Shown here: piece by piece, positions 54,581 through 62,804 of the stretch
Layout of the letters: every line of letters begins with the position of its first letter
Numbering within the stretch: position 1 is the first letter of the stretch
Origin: Rhodanobacter sp. LX-99
GTDB lineage: Bacteria > Pseudomonadota > Gammaproteobacteria > Xanthomonadales > Rhodanobacteraceae
Direction of reading: 5' to 3'
NCBI RefSeq assembly: GCF_018599185.1
Contig: NZ_JAHFVL010000003.1
Location: 1 to 64,000 of the forward strand
DNA: 64,000 nt
Notes under the pieces: model-generated
Seen by the model: the letters and a program-made list of their open reading frames with translations, nothing else
Told to the model about the DNA's origin: nothing
Databases searched by the model: none
Made by a program: the position numbers and the translations under genes

Positions 54581-56674
54581 TCATCGACCCAATGCCTGTA
54601 CCAGTCGCACCCGACGGTTGTCGGGCACTTCGTTGTAAGCGAGTACGTGCAGGTTCTGTGCCACGTGGCGGGTGAAGCGTGCGAGCCATGGCCGCAGCAG
54701 CGGCGCGACCAGCAGCACCGCCGGTTCGCCGCTCAATTCCTGGCGCCGCGCGGCGTCGGCCACGCTCTGCTGCAGGCGGTCGGCCAAGCCCGGTTCCACC
54801 GCGGCGCCGGCCACGCCACCGCCGCCGGAGAGCGAGCCGAGCAGGATCTGTTCGAGCTCGGGCGCCAGCGTGATCACCGGCACTTCGGTGCCCAGCCCGG
54901 TGATCTCCTGCACGATCTGCCGGCCCAGCGCCACGCGCACGGCGGCGGTCAGAACGCCGGGATCCTGACTCTGCCCGGCATGCTCCGCCAAGGATTCGAC
55001 GATGCTGCGCATGTTGCGGACCGGCACCCGCTCGGCCAGCAGGTTCTGCAGCACCTTGACCACCACGCCCAGCGACAGCCGCTTGGGCACCAGGTCCTCG
55101 ACCAGCTTCGGTGCGTTCTGCGCCAGCCGGTCCAGCAGCTGCTGCACGTCCTGGTGGCTGAGCAGCTCGTGCGCGTGGCCCTGCAGGATGTGCGACAGGT
55201 GCGTGGCGATCACCGTGGCCGGGTCGACCACGGTGTAGCCGTAGCTCTGCGCCAGCTCGCGCTGGCCGCTCTCGATCCACACCGCCTCCAGCCCGAACGC
55301 CGGGTCCTGCGTGGCGATGCCCTGCAGGGTGCCGTGCACCTGGCCCGGGTTGATCGCCATCAGGCGCTCGTTGTGCACCTCGGCCTCGCCCATCGGCACG
55401 CCCATCAGGGTGATGCGATAGGTGTTCGGGCCGAGGTCGAGGTTGTCGCGGATATGTACCGCCGGTACCAGGAAGCCGAGTTCCTGCGACAACTTGCGGC
55501 GCACCGACTTGATCCGCCCCATCAGCTCGCCGCCCTGGTGCACGTCGACCAGCGGAATCAACCGGTAGCCCACTTCCAGGCCCAGCGGATCGACGCTGGC
55601 CACATCCTCCCAGCCCAGTTCCAGCCGCTCGGTCGGCGCCGTGGCGACCGGCTTCTCGGCGATCGACTCGGCCAGTTTGGCGCGGGTATCGCGCTCGCGC
55701 TTGAGCAGCATCCACGCCGCGCCGGCGCAACTGGCGCCGAGCAACAGGAACGCCACGTTCGGCATGCCCGGAATCACGCCCATCACGATCAGCACCGCCG
55801 CCGCCACGCCGAGCGCACGCGGCTGGCCGAACACTTGGCCGATCACCTGCTTGCCCATGTCCTGCGATTTGGACACGCGGGTGACGATGATCGCCGCGGC
55901 GATCGACAGCATCAGCGCCGGCACCTGCGCGACCAGGCCGTCGCCGATGGTCAGCAAGGTATAGGTCTTCGCCGCTTCGCCGGCGGACAGGCCGTGCTGC
56001 ATCACGCCGACGAAGAAGCCGCCGACGATGTTGATGATCAGGATCAGGATGCCGGCGGTGGCGTCGCCGCGCACGAATTTGGAGGCGCCGTCCATCGAGC
56101 CGTAGAAATCCGCCTCCTCGCGCACTTCCTGGCGCCGCTCCCGGGCCTGCTCCTGGGTCAGCAGGCCGGCGTTGAGGTCGGCGTCGATCGCCATCTGCTT
56201 GCCGGGCATCGCATCCAGGGTGAAGCGCGCGGTCACTTCCGACACGCGGGTGGCGCCCTTGGTGACCACCACGAAGTTGATGATGGTGATGATGGCGAAC
56301 ACCACCAGGCCGACCGCGAAGTTGCCGCCGATGACGAACTCGCCGAACGCCTCGATCACCTTGCCGGCGGCGCCGGGGCCGTCATGCCCGTGCAGCAGCA
56401 CCACGCGGGTGGAGGCGATGTTCAGCGCCAGCCGCAGCAGGGTCGCCATCAGCACCACCGTGGGGAACGCGGCGAACTCCAGCGGCCGCATCACATAGAC
56501 CACCGCCAGCAGGATCACCAGCGACAGCGCGATATTGAAGCTGAACAGCATGTCGAGCAGGAACGGCGGCAGCGGCAACATCAGCATCGCCAGCATCACC
56601 AGCATCATCACCGGCGCGCCAATGCCACGTCGCGCCAGGTGTTTGAAGTTGCCCAGTACGTCTGCACCCGTCAT
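54581..56674 (-). CDS. flhA: Flagellar export gate protein FlhA
   Basis: A 697-residue FlhA. Eight N-terminal membrane helices with the FHIPEP-type conserved loop (MRPLEFAAFPTVVLMATLLRLALNIASTR region), then the cytoplasmic domain (about 345-697) that docks export chaperones. It is part of the nonameric export ring. Its ATG lies 15 bases after the flhB stop. Confidence 0.96.
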   Translation of the reverse strand: MTGADVLGNFKHLARRGIGAPVMMLVMLAMLMLPLPPFLLDMLFSFNIALSLVILLAVVYVMRPLEFAAFPTVVLMATLLRLALNIASTRVVLLHGHDGPGAAGKVIEAFGEFVIGGNFAVGLVVFAIITIINFVVVTKGATRVSEVTARFTLDAMPGKQMAIDADLNAGLLTQEQARERRQEVREEADFYGSMDGASKFVRGDATAGILILIINIVGGFFVGVMQHGLSAGEAAKTYTLLTIGDGLVAQVPALMLSIAAAIIVTRVSKSQDMGKQVIGQVFGQPRALGVAAAVLIVMGVIPGMPNVAFLLLGASCAGAAWMLLKRERDTRAKLAESIAEKPVATAPTERLELGWEDVASVDPLGLEVGYRLIPLVDVHQGGELMGRIKSVRRKLSQELGFLVPAVHIRDNLDLGPNTYRITLMGVPMGEAEVHNERLMAINPGQVHGTLQGIATQDPAFGLEAVWIESGQRELAQSYGYTVVDPATVIATHLSHILQGHAHELLSHQDVQQLLDRLAQNAPKLVEDLVPKRLSLGVVVKVLQNLLAERVPVRNMRSIVESLAEHAGQSQDPGVLTAAVRVALGRQIVQEITGLGTEVPVITLAPELEQILLGSLSGGGGVAGAAVEPGLADRLQQSVADAARRQELSGEPAVLLVAPLLRPWLARFTRHVAQNLHVLAYNEVPDNRRVRLVQALGR

Positions 56675-56689
56675 GGATTTGACTCGTCG

Positions 56690-57826
56690 TTATTCGCGGT
56701 AAGGCCCCATCAGGTCCGGATCGACCTCGGGGGTTGGCGCTGCCGGTGGTGTCTCGCCCTGCGCCGCGGCTTGCTTCAGCTGGTAGACGTAGGCCAGGAC
56801 CTGGGCCACCGCCACATACAGCGCCGCGGGGATTTCCCGACCCAGTTCAGTCGTTGCATACAAGGCGCGTGCCAACGGCGGCGCCTCGACCAGGGGAATG
56901 CGATGCGAGCCCGCCACCAGGCGGATCTGCTGAGCCAGCACGTCGACGCCCTTGGCGATCACCCGCGGCGCGCCCATGCGCCCGTCGTCGTAGCGCAGGG
57001 CCACGGCGAAGTGGGTCGGGTTGACCACCACCACGTCGGCCCTGGGCAGCTCCTCCATCATTCGCCGGCGTGCCTGCGCCTGCTGCACCTGGCGAATGCG
57101 CCCCTTCATCTCCGGGTTGCCCTCGCTCTCCTTCATCTCGTCGCGGATCTCCTGCCTGGTCATGCGCAGGTTCCTGGCGTGGTCGAATTTCTGGTAGAGG
57201 GCGTCGATGCCGCCGATCAGCGCCAGCATCGAGCCGAACCACAGCGCCGCGCGGCCGAGCAGGCCGATCGACTGCGCTATCCCGGCCATGACCGAGCCGC
57301 GGCCGGTGGCCTGCAACTCGCCTTGCCAGTGCCGCAACAGCAGGGCCAGCACCGCGCCGATGAACAACAGTTTCAGCAGCGCCTTGCCCAGCTCGACCAG
57401 CCCGCGCATCGCGAAAATCTTGCCCAGCCCCTTGATCGGGTCGAGCCGCTCGAACTTCGGCTGCAGCGCCTGCGCGCTGAAATTCAGCCCGCCCAGCAGC
57501 AGCGGCGCGGCCAGCGTGGCCAGCATCGTCGCCACCGCCACCGGCGCGAACAGGCTGAGCGCCTCGCTCATCGCCGCGTGCAGCGTGCGCCCCGGCAAGG
57601 CGTCGGAAAACAGCGCCTCGCGCGAATAGCCCAGGCCCAGCGAAAAAATCTGCCGGGCATGCAGGAACGCGCTCTCGCCGCTGCTCATCAGCGCCGCCAC
57701 GCCAGCCAGCACCACCAGCGCGCCGGACAGGTCGCGCGATCGCGGAACCTCGCCCTTCTCGCGGGATTCGCGCTGCTTTTTTTCGGTAGGTTGTTCGGTT
57801 TTTTCCTGGTCGCTGTCGTCGGACAC
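56690..57826 (-). CDS. flhB: Flagellar export switch protein FlhB
   Basis: A 378-residue FlhB: four membrane helices, then a cytoplasmic domain with the self-cleaving NPTH motif (VVVNPTHFAVALRYD). The N-terminus (EKTEQPTEKKQRESREKGEVPRS region) is typical. A glutamine/proline-rich C-terminal tail follows. Cleavage switches export from hook to filament substrates. It lies 4 bp after fliR. Confidence 0.95.
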   Translation of the reverse strand: MSDDSDQEKTEQPTEKKQRESREKGEVPRSRDLSGALVVLAGVAALMSSGESAFLHARQIFSLGLGYSREALFSDALPGRTLHAAMSEALSLFAPVAVATMLATLAAPLLLGGLNFSAQALQPKFERLDPIKGLGKIFAMRGLVELGKALLKLLFIGAVLALLLRHWQGELQATGRGSVMAGIAQSIGLLGRAALWFGSMLALIGGIDALYQKFDHARNLRMTRQEIRDEMKESEGNPEMKGRIRQVQQAQARRRMMEELPRADVVVVNPTHFAVALRYDDGRMGAPRVIAKGVDVLAQQIRLVAGSHRIPLVEAPPLARALYATTELGREIPAALYVAVAQVLAYVYQLKQAAAQGETPPAAPTPEVDPDLMGPYRE

Positions 57827-57830
57827 GGCG

Positions 57831-58601
57831 TCAGCTCCCGAACAGTTCGCGCATCAGCGACCAGGCGTCGTCCTGCAGCGCCTCGAACGCGCCCGGCAGG
57901 CTGCGCAGCGCCAGCCACAAGGCAATGAAACCCAGCGACACGGTGATCGGAAAGCCCACCGCGAACAGGTTCATCGAGGGTGCCGCGCGGCTGATCGCGG
58001 CGAAGCCGATGTTCACCACCAGCAGCGAGGTCATCGCCGGCAGGGCGACGCGCACGGCACCGGAAAACAGCTCCGCCGCGAAGCCGACCACCGCGTGCAG
58101 GCCGTTGGCGTTGATTGCCGGCACGCCTGGCGGCAGGCCGTGGAAGCTGTCGGCAAGCAGCGCGATGAGGCGCAAATGGCCGTCCATCGCGAGGAACAGC
58201 AAGGTCACCAGCAGCAGGTAGAACTGGCTCAGCACGTTCGAGTTGCCACCGGCCTGCGGATTGACCACCTCGGCAAAGCCCAGGCTCATGCTCTGCCCCA
58301 CCAGCTCGCCGCCGAACGACACTGCCTCGAACACCAGCTTCAGCACGAACCCCACCGCCGCGCCGATCAACACCTGCCCGGCCATCGTCGCCACGCCGTC
58401 GCCGCTGAGCGGGTCGATCGTCACCGGCGCCAGCGGCGCCAGCACCAGTGACAGCACCACCACCACGCCGATGCGGATACGCGCCGAAACCACCGTCGCA
58501 CTGAACACCGGCGCCACCAGGCACAGCCCGCTCACCCGGCCGATCGCCCAGAACAGGCTGCCCAGCCACGACGGCAACTGCGCCAGGTCCAGCGCCGTCA
58601 T
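57831..58601 (-). CDS. fliR: Flagellar export apparatus protein FliR
   Basis: A 256-residue, six-helix membrane protein (LFWAIGRVSGLCLVAPVFS; SFGGELVGQSMSLGFAEVVN; PAMTSLLVVNIGFAAISRAAP). It is a subunit of the FliPQR export gate. It overlaps fliQ by four bases. Confidence 0.93.
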   Translation of the reverse strand: MTALDLAQLPSWLGSLFWAIGRVSGLCLVAPVFSATVVSARIRIGVVVVLSLVLAPLAPVTIDPLSGDGVATMAGQVLIGAAVGFVLKLVFEAVSFGGELVGQSMSLGFAEVVNPQAGGNSNVLSQFYLLLVTLLFLAMDGHLRLIALLADSFHGLPPGVPAINANGLHAVVGFAAELFSGAVRVALPAMTSLLVVNIGFAAISRAAPSMNLFAVGFPITVSLGFIALWLALRSLPGAFEALQDDAWSLMRELFGS

Positions 58602-58867
58602 CTGACCGCGCCCGGCAGGCTCTCGATCAATTGCGTGGTGTACTGCACCAGCAGGCGCAGCATCCACGGCCCGGCGATCAGCGCCACCAGCGCCATCGCG
58701 ATCAGCTTGGGGATGAAGCTCAAGGTCATCTCGTTGATCTGCGTGGCCGCCTGGATCACGCCCACCAGCAGACCCACCGCCAGCGCGGTCAGCAGCAGCG
58801 GCGCGGCCACCAGCATCGCCACGTACAGCGCGTGCTGGCCGATCTCCATGATGGATTCGGGGGTCAT
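58598..58867 (-). CDS. fliQ: Flagellar export apparatus protein FliQ
   Basis: An 89-residue, two-helix protein (MTPESIMEIGQHAL; LLVGVIQAATQINEMTLSFIPK). It is a gate subunit. Unusually, 835 bp separate it from fliP, filled by a palindromic element; the start ATG at 58867 is preceded by CGGAGTCCGCCC. Confidence 0.94.
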   Translation of the reverse strand: MTPESIMEIGQHALYVAMLVAAPLLLTALAVGLLVGVIQAATQINEMTLSFIPKLIAMALVALIAGPWMLRLLVQYTTQLIESLPGAVR

Positions 58868-58918
58868 GGGCGGACTCCGGCGTAGTAACCGACGAAGAGC
58901 TTCCGCTCCCTCGTGACT

Positions 58919-58947
58919 GTAAGAGCGCACACCGTGCGCGATGCTCT
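58919..58947 (+). repeat. REP-like sequence at the left end of the palindromic element
   Basis: GTAAGAGC followed by stem GCGCAC-ACC-GTGCGC and GATGCTCT. The layout GTAGGAGC-stem-GCGAT recalls REP elements of pseudomonads and xanthomonads that are spread by RAYT transposases. Confidence 0.6.
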
Positions 58948-59007
58948 TGTCACGTCCAAAGCGCAAAGCATCAGAAGCAAGAGCTTTCGTGCGCCTACGG
59001 CGCCCGA

Positions 59008-59043
59008 GTTACTTTCTCTTTGCGTGCTCAAAGAGAAAGTAAC
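59008..59043 (+). repeat. 15-bp perfect stem, left arm
   Basis: GTTACTTTCTCTTTG (59008-59022), loop CGTGCT, and its perfect complement (59029-59043). Its counterpart on the right arm is 59546-59581. Confidence 0.9.
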
Positions 59044-59070
59044 CAAAGAGAAAGAGCACCCCGCTTGGCG

Positions 59071-59246
59071 CTTGCCGGGCATCCTGCCCGGCAAGTCCGT
59101 GAGCCGGGGCCGGGCTTTTCGAGCGGGCATCCTGCCCGCGCGAAAAGGCGAATCCATCCATGGATTCGCCCGCTGCGCGGCCTGTCGACCCCGCCTCACC
59201 GCCGCGCAAGGGACCCCGGGTAGAGCAGCGGGCCATCCTGGCCCGC
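59071..59246 (+). repeat. Four hairpins of the left arm, three with a TCC loop
   Basis: Hairpins at 59071-59095 (11-bp perfect stem, loop TCC), 59115-59147 (15-bp, one mismatch, loop TCC), 59147-59170 (10-bp perfect, loop TCCA) and 59228-59246 (8-bp perfect, loop TCC). The stems have different sequences, but each keeps near-perfect pairing. Confidence 0.85.
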
Positions 59247-59345
59247 ACTCGGTGATGAAGCTGAAAAACGAAGAGCGAGAGCCAGAGCAAAGCGACGCTT
59301 TGCCGTGGCTTTGCTCCTTCTTTTGATCTGGCTCCTCTGAAGAGT

Positions 59346-59517
59346 GCGCGCAGGATGCGCGCTGCTCTACCGGGGCCCCTCTGTAGCGGCGGGCGGGCGA
59401 AGGAAAGCCCGCAGGGTGGCCGGCAGGATGCCGGCCAGTTTTTCGCCAGCACAGGGATGTGCTGTCGAAAAACCCCGTAGCCCGGCCGCGAACTTTCCGG
59501 GCAGGATGCCCGGAAAG
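59346..59517 (-). repeat. Four hairpins of the right arm, three with a GGA loop
   Basis: Hairpins at 59346-59362 (7-bp, loop GGA), 59417-59437 (9-bp, loop GGA), 59438-59473 (16-bp, one mismatch, loop GGGA) and 59493-59517 (11-bp perfect, loop GGA). Read on the minus strand the loops become TCC or TCCC, matching the left arm. Confidence 0.85.
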
Positions 59518-59545
59518 CGCGAAAGCGGGGTGGCCTTCTCTTTGG

Positions 59546-59581
59546 GTTACTTTTCTCTTGGCCACGCAAGAGAAAAGTAAC
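59546..59581 (-). repeat. 15-bp perfect stem, right arm
   Basis: GTTACTTTTCTCTTG (59546-59560), loop GCCACG, and its perfect complement (59567-59581). It is the inverted counterpart of 59008-59043, with two coordinated base-pair changes. Confidence 0.9.
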
Positions 59582-59648
59582 TCGGCTGCCGCAGGCAGAC
59601 GAAAGCTCTTGCTCTGAAAGTTCTTCGCTTTGAATGCGGGGACAAGTG

Positions 59649-59676
59649 AGAGCATCGCCCGCGAGCGGGCTCCTAC
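59649..59676 (-). repeat. REP-like sequence at the right end of the palindromic element
   Basis: On the minus strand it reads GTAGGAGC, stem GCCCGC/GCGGGC, GATGCTCT. It is the inverted partner of the left-end REP-like sequence. Confidence 0.65.
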
Positions 59677-59702
59677 GAGAGCCTCGGCCAACTGGTGCGC
59701 GC

Positions 59703-60452
59703 TCACGTGTAGAAACTCCCGGCCAGGGTGCCGAGCAGCAGCGTCCAGCCATCCACCAGCACGAATAGCATGATCTTGAACGGCAGCGAGATGATCATCG
59801 GCGAGACCATCATCATGCCCATCGACATCAGCACGCTGGCCACCACCAGGTCGATGATCAGGAACGGGATGAACAGCAGGAAGCCCATCTGGAACGCGGT
59901 CTTCAGCTCGCTGGTGAGGAACGCCGGCATCGCCACCTTGAACGGCACGTCGGCCTTGCTCGCGTAGGGCTTTTCGCCGGCCAGTCGGGTGAACAGTGTC
60001 AGGTCGGCCTCGCGCGTCTGGTCGAGCATGAACTGCTTGAACGGCGCCGACGCCGCCGGCAACGCCTGCTCGGCAGCGAGCTGGCCGTCCATGTACGGCT
60101 TCACGCCGTCGGCATAGGCGCGATTGAGCACCGGCGACATCACGAACAGGGTGAGGAACAACGCCAGCCCCAGCAGCACCTGGTTCGGCGGGGTCGATTG
60201 CGTGCCCAGCGCCTGGCGCAGGAAACCGAGCACGATGATGATGCGGGTGAACGAGGTCATCATCAGCGCGATCGCCGGCAGCAGGGTCAGCGCCGTCATC
60301 AGCGCCAGCACCTGCAGCGACAGCGTCCAGCTCTGGCCGCCGCCGGGCACGTTCTGCACGTTGACCAGCGGGATGCCCGGCGGCGGCGCCGCCAGCGCTG
60401 CCAGCGGCAACAGCAGCAGCGACGCGGCAACGATCCAGCGCCACGTCCTCAT
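59703..60452 (-). CDS. fliP: Flagellar export apparatus protein FliP
   Basis: A 249-residue protein with a signal peptide ([15 protein letters not shown]), membrane helices ([40 protein letters not shown]) and the family signature [18 protein letters not shown]. It forms the pentameric core of the export gate. Its stop is followed by a 758-bp palindromic element instead of fliQ. Confidence 0.95.
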   Translation of the reverse strand: MRTWRWIVAASLLLLPLAALAAPPPGIPLVNVQNVPGGGQSWTLSLQVLALMTALTLLPAIALMMTSFTRIIIVLGFLRQALGTQSTPPNQVLLGLALFLTLFVMSPVLNRAYADGVKPYMDGQLAAEQALPAASAPFKQFMLDQTREADLTLFTRLAGEKPYASKADVPFKVAMPAFLTSELKTAFQMGFLLFIPFLIIDLVVASVLMSMGMMMVSPMIISLPFKIMLFVLVDGWTLLLGTLAGSFYT

Positions 60453-60871
60453 GAGCCGCGCTTCCAGCGTGTCAGCAGCTCGCCGAACGCGGGCAGCGGC
60501 GCAGCGGCGGCTTGCTCGATCGCGACAGGCTCGGCCGGCGTGCCGTCGTAGACGTGCAGCGTGCGCATGCCGCCCGGCCCCACGCCGACCAGCAGGCGCT
60601 TGCCGTCGGCGTCGAGCAGCAGCACGCGGTCGCGCGCGCCCACCGCCATCGCCTCCACGCAGCGGATGCGCCGCCCGCCGGGCCGGCTGCGCGCCTGCAG
60701 GCGCCGGCTCAGCCAGCCCGCCACGAAAATCATCGCCACCACCGCGGCCAGGCTGAGCAACACGCGCAACAACTCGCCGCCCACGTCGACCTCAGCGGCG
60801 GGAATAGCGACAGGCGCCAACGCAGCGAGCCGAATCCCGAATCCCGAATCCCGAATCACGGCCGTCGTCAC
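60449..60871 (-). CDS. fliO: Flagellar assembly protein FliO, with an N-terminus encoded by heptamer repeats
   Basis: A 140-residue FliO: one membrane helix ([18 protein letters not shown], about 36-53) and a small basic cytoplasmic domain ([23 protein letters not shown]). Residues 6-12 (IRDSGFG and following IR) are encoded by three and a half GGGATTC heptamers. The GTG start overlaps the fliN stop by four bases, so the repeat lies in the coupled N-terminus. FliO helps FliP assembly. Confidence 0.82.
   Translation of the reverse strand: MTTAVIRDSGFGIRLAALAPVAIPAAEVDVGGELLRVLLSLAAVVAMIFVAGWLSRRLQARSRPGGRRIRCVEAMAVGARDRVLLLDADGKRLLVGVGPGGMRTLHVYDGTPAEPVAIEQAAAAPLPAFGELLTRWKRGS
60832..60859. 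repeat. GGGATTC heptamer repeats inside the start of fliO
   Basis: Three perfect GAATCCC units (60832-60852) and a degenerate fourth (60853-60859, GAATCAC), read on the minus strand as GGGATTC. They match the clusters at 54473-54567. Confidence 0.92.
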
Positions 60872-61215
60872 CGCAACTTGCGCACGCGTTCGGCCGGACT
60901 GATCACGTCGGTCAGGCGGATGCCGAACTTCTCGTTGATCACCACCACCTCGCCATGCGCCACCAGGGTGCCGTTGACGAACACGTCCAGCGGCTCGCCG
61001 GCGGCGCGGTCCAGCTCCACCACCGAGCCCTGGTTCAACTGCAGCAGGTTGCGGATGCTGATGCGGGTGCGCCCGACTTCCATGGCCAGGGTCACCGGCA
61101 CGTCGAGGATCATGTCGAGGTTGACCTCGCCGCCGTCCGCGGCGACGCCGTGCAGGGGATCGGGTTCGACGCGGGAGGCGGTATCGGCGAACGCGCTATC
61201 GCTGTGCTGGCTCAT
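60868..61215 (-). CDS. fliN: Flagellar motor switch protein FliN
   Basis: A 115-residue FliN: variable acidic N-terminus, then SpoA domain (LDMILDVPVTLAMEVGRTRI; LLQLNQGSVVELDRAAGEPLDVFVNG). It forms the lower C-ring. Overlaps fliM and fliO by four bases each. Confidence 0.95.
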   Translation of the reverse strand: MSQHSDSAFADTASRVEPDPLHGVAADGGEVNLDMILDVPVTLAMEVGRTRISIRNLLQLNQGSVVELDRAAGEPLDVFVNGTLVAHGEVVVINEKFGIRLTDVISPAERVRKLR

Positions 61216-62228
61216 GCGGGATTCTTCTCTATGGAATGGTCGCCGGCCGGGTGTCTTTCGCGACGACCGGCCTGGACATGGAAACGTACGGCGTTGCGGC
61301 CGTTGGACTGGCCGTAACGGCCGCGGAACACCGGCACGTCCTCGGCATAGACGGTGGCCAGCTCCGGCAACTGCACCGGGATCACGTCGCCGGGGCGCAG
61401 ATGCAGAAACTCGCCGAGATTCAGTTGCGCCTCGAGCAGCAGCGAACTCAGGCCCACCTCCGCATCGAGCACCTCTTCCTGCAGCAACTCGGCCCAGCGG
61501 TCGTCACGATCGGCCCGGTCGCTCTGCACGCCGGCGTCCAGCAGGGTGCGGATCGGCTCGACCATCGCGTACGGCAGGGTCAGGTGGATCTCGCCACCGC
61601 CACCGTCGAGTTCGACGTGGAAGCGCGACACCACCACCGTCTCGGTCGGGCTGACGATGTTGGCGAACTGCGGGTTGATCTCGGAGTTCTGATATTCGAA
61701 CTGAAGCTCCAGCACCGGTGCCCACGCCTCGGTCATCGCGCCGAACAGCTCTTCCAGCATGATCTGGATGACGCGGTTCTCGGTGGCGGTGAAATCGCGG
61801 CCCTCGATGCGCGCGTGAAAGCGCCCGTCGCCACCAAAAAAATTGTCGATCACGGTGAACACCAGGCGCGGCTCGAACACCACCAGCGCGGTGCCGCGCA
61901 GCGGTTTGATGCGCACCAGGTTGAGGTTGCTCGGCACCGCCAGGCTGTGCACGTACTCGGCGAACTTGATCATCTTCACGCCCAGCACCGAGACCTCGCA
62001 GGTCTTGCGCAGCACGTTGAACACGCCCAGCCGGAAGAACCGCGCGAAGCGCTCGTTGACCATCTCCAGGGTCGGCAAGCGCCCGCGCACGATGCGGTCC
62101 TGCTGGGTGAAGTCGTACGCGATCACCGCGTCGCTCGGCAGCGGCTCGTCGCTGCCGGTGGCCACCGAGCCGCCGCTTACGCCGTCCAGCAGCGCATCGA
62201 TTTCGTCCTGGGAAAGCAGATCGCTCAT
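61212..62228 (-). CDS. fliM: Flagellar motor switch protein FliM
   Basis: A 338-residue FliM. The N-terminal CheY-P-binding helix is LLSQDEIDALLDG (4-16); the middle CheC-like domain and C-terminal SpoA domain follow (VPVQLPELATVYAEDVPVFRG). It is translationally coupled to fliN (ATGA). Confidence 0.96.
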   Translation of the reverse strand: MSDLLSQDEIDALLDGVSGGSVATGSDEPLPSDAVIAYDFTQQDRIVRGRLPTLEMVNERFARFFRLGVFNVLRKTCEVSVLGVKMIKFAEYVHSLAVPSNLNLVRIKPLRGTALVVFEPRLVFTVIDNFFGGDGRFHARIEGRDFTATENRVIQIMLEELFGAMTEAWAPVLELQFEYQNSEINPQFANIVSPTETVVVSRFHVELDGGGGEIHLTLPYAMVEPIRTLLDAGVQSDRADRDDRWAELLQEEVLDAEVGLSSLLLEAQLNLGEFLHLRPGDVIPVQLPELATVYAEDVPVFRGRYGQSNGRNAVRFHVQAGRRERHPAGDHSIEKNPA

Positions 62229-62244
62229 GCGCGTGCCATCCCGG

Positions 62245-62745
62245 TCACTGCATCACGAAACTGGTGAAGTACAACGCGTCGATGCCGGGCCGGCCGAGCC
62301 GCGCCCGGACGATCTTGCGTACCGCAGCGAGCGCTTCGCCCTGCAGCTTCTGGCGCCCGGCGGCATCGCCGATGATCGCGAAGTCCTGGTTGCTGAACAG
62401 CGCCACCAGCGCATCGCGGATCACCGGGTCGGCGGCCCTGGCCACCTCGATCGCCGCGGGGTCGTGCGACATCAGGGTGACCCCGACCTGCAGGTAGCGC
62501 AGCGATTCGGCGTCGCGGAAATTCACCACGAAAGCCGGGTCCAGCGGCAGGTAGAGTTCGACCCCGACAATCTTCGGCGCCGACTTGCCGCCACCGGCCG
62601 ACACTGACGGGCGTGACTGCCAGACATAGCCGCCGATGCCCAGCGCCAGCAGCACGACCGCCGACACCGCGATCACCGGCAACTTGCGGCTCTTGCGCTC
62701 CGGCGGGGTTTCGACCACCTCACCGGCTTGTCCGTCATCGACCAT
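62245..62745 (-). CDS. fliL: Flagellar basal body-associated protein FliL
   Basis: A 166-residue FliL: short cytoplasmic start, one membrane helix (VIAVSAVVLLALGIGGYVW), and a periplasmic domain of the family (DPAFVVNFRDAESLRYLQVGVTLM; VRKIVRARLGRPGIDALYFTSFVMQ). It associates with stators around the rod. The start at 62745 is preferred because CGAGG lies ideally upstream; an ATG at 62778 is possible. Confidence 0.88.
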   Translation of the reverse strand: MVDDGQAGEVVETPPERKSRKLPVIAVSAVVLLALGIGGYVWQSRPSVSAGGGKSAPKIVGVELYLPLDPAFVVNFRDAESLRYLQVGVTLMSHDPAAIEVARAADPVIRDALVALFSNQDFAIIGDAAGRQKLQGEALAAVRKIVRARLGRPGIDALYFTSFVMQ

Positions 62746-62804
62746 GGAAACCTCGATCTGCAAATGGTTGGAAGACATGCGCGATGCATGCACCCTCCAT
62801 CAAA

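Larger units (their letters stand above)
58919..59676. repeat. 758-bp palindromic hairpin-array element between fliP and fliQ
   Basis: The left arm (58919 to about 59290) and right arm (about 59310 to 59676) are complementary over nearly all their length, imperfectly, with a centre near 59300 (GAGCAAAG/CTTTGCTC, 59285-59292 with 59309-59316). From outside in, each arm has a REP-like hairpin, GCAAGAGCTTTCGT, a 15-bp perfect stem, an AAAGAGAA block, and several small hairpins with GCATCCTGC-type tips. No protein-coding sign exists: readings in several frames are low-complexity and shared by both arms. It lies inside the flagellar operon in the fliP-fliQ gap. Similar sequence seems to recur in Xanthomonadaceae as spurious hypothetical proteins, from memory, not checked. 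Confidence 0.85.

Noticed and set aside
59009..59752. Reading frames inside the palindromic element as hypothetical proteins
   Set aside because: Frames on both strands translate the same inverted sequence, have odd composition and would be made of hairpin DNA. Treated as repeat, not genes.
58864..60444. Long minus-strand reading frame spanning the palindromic element and fliP
   Set aside because: Reads the palindrome as protein and then runs out of frame through fliP. Low-complexity and mirrored between arms; no homology expected.
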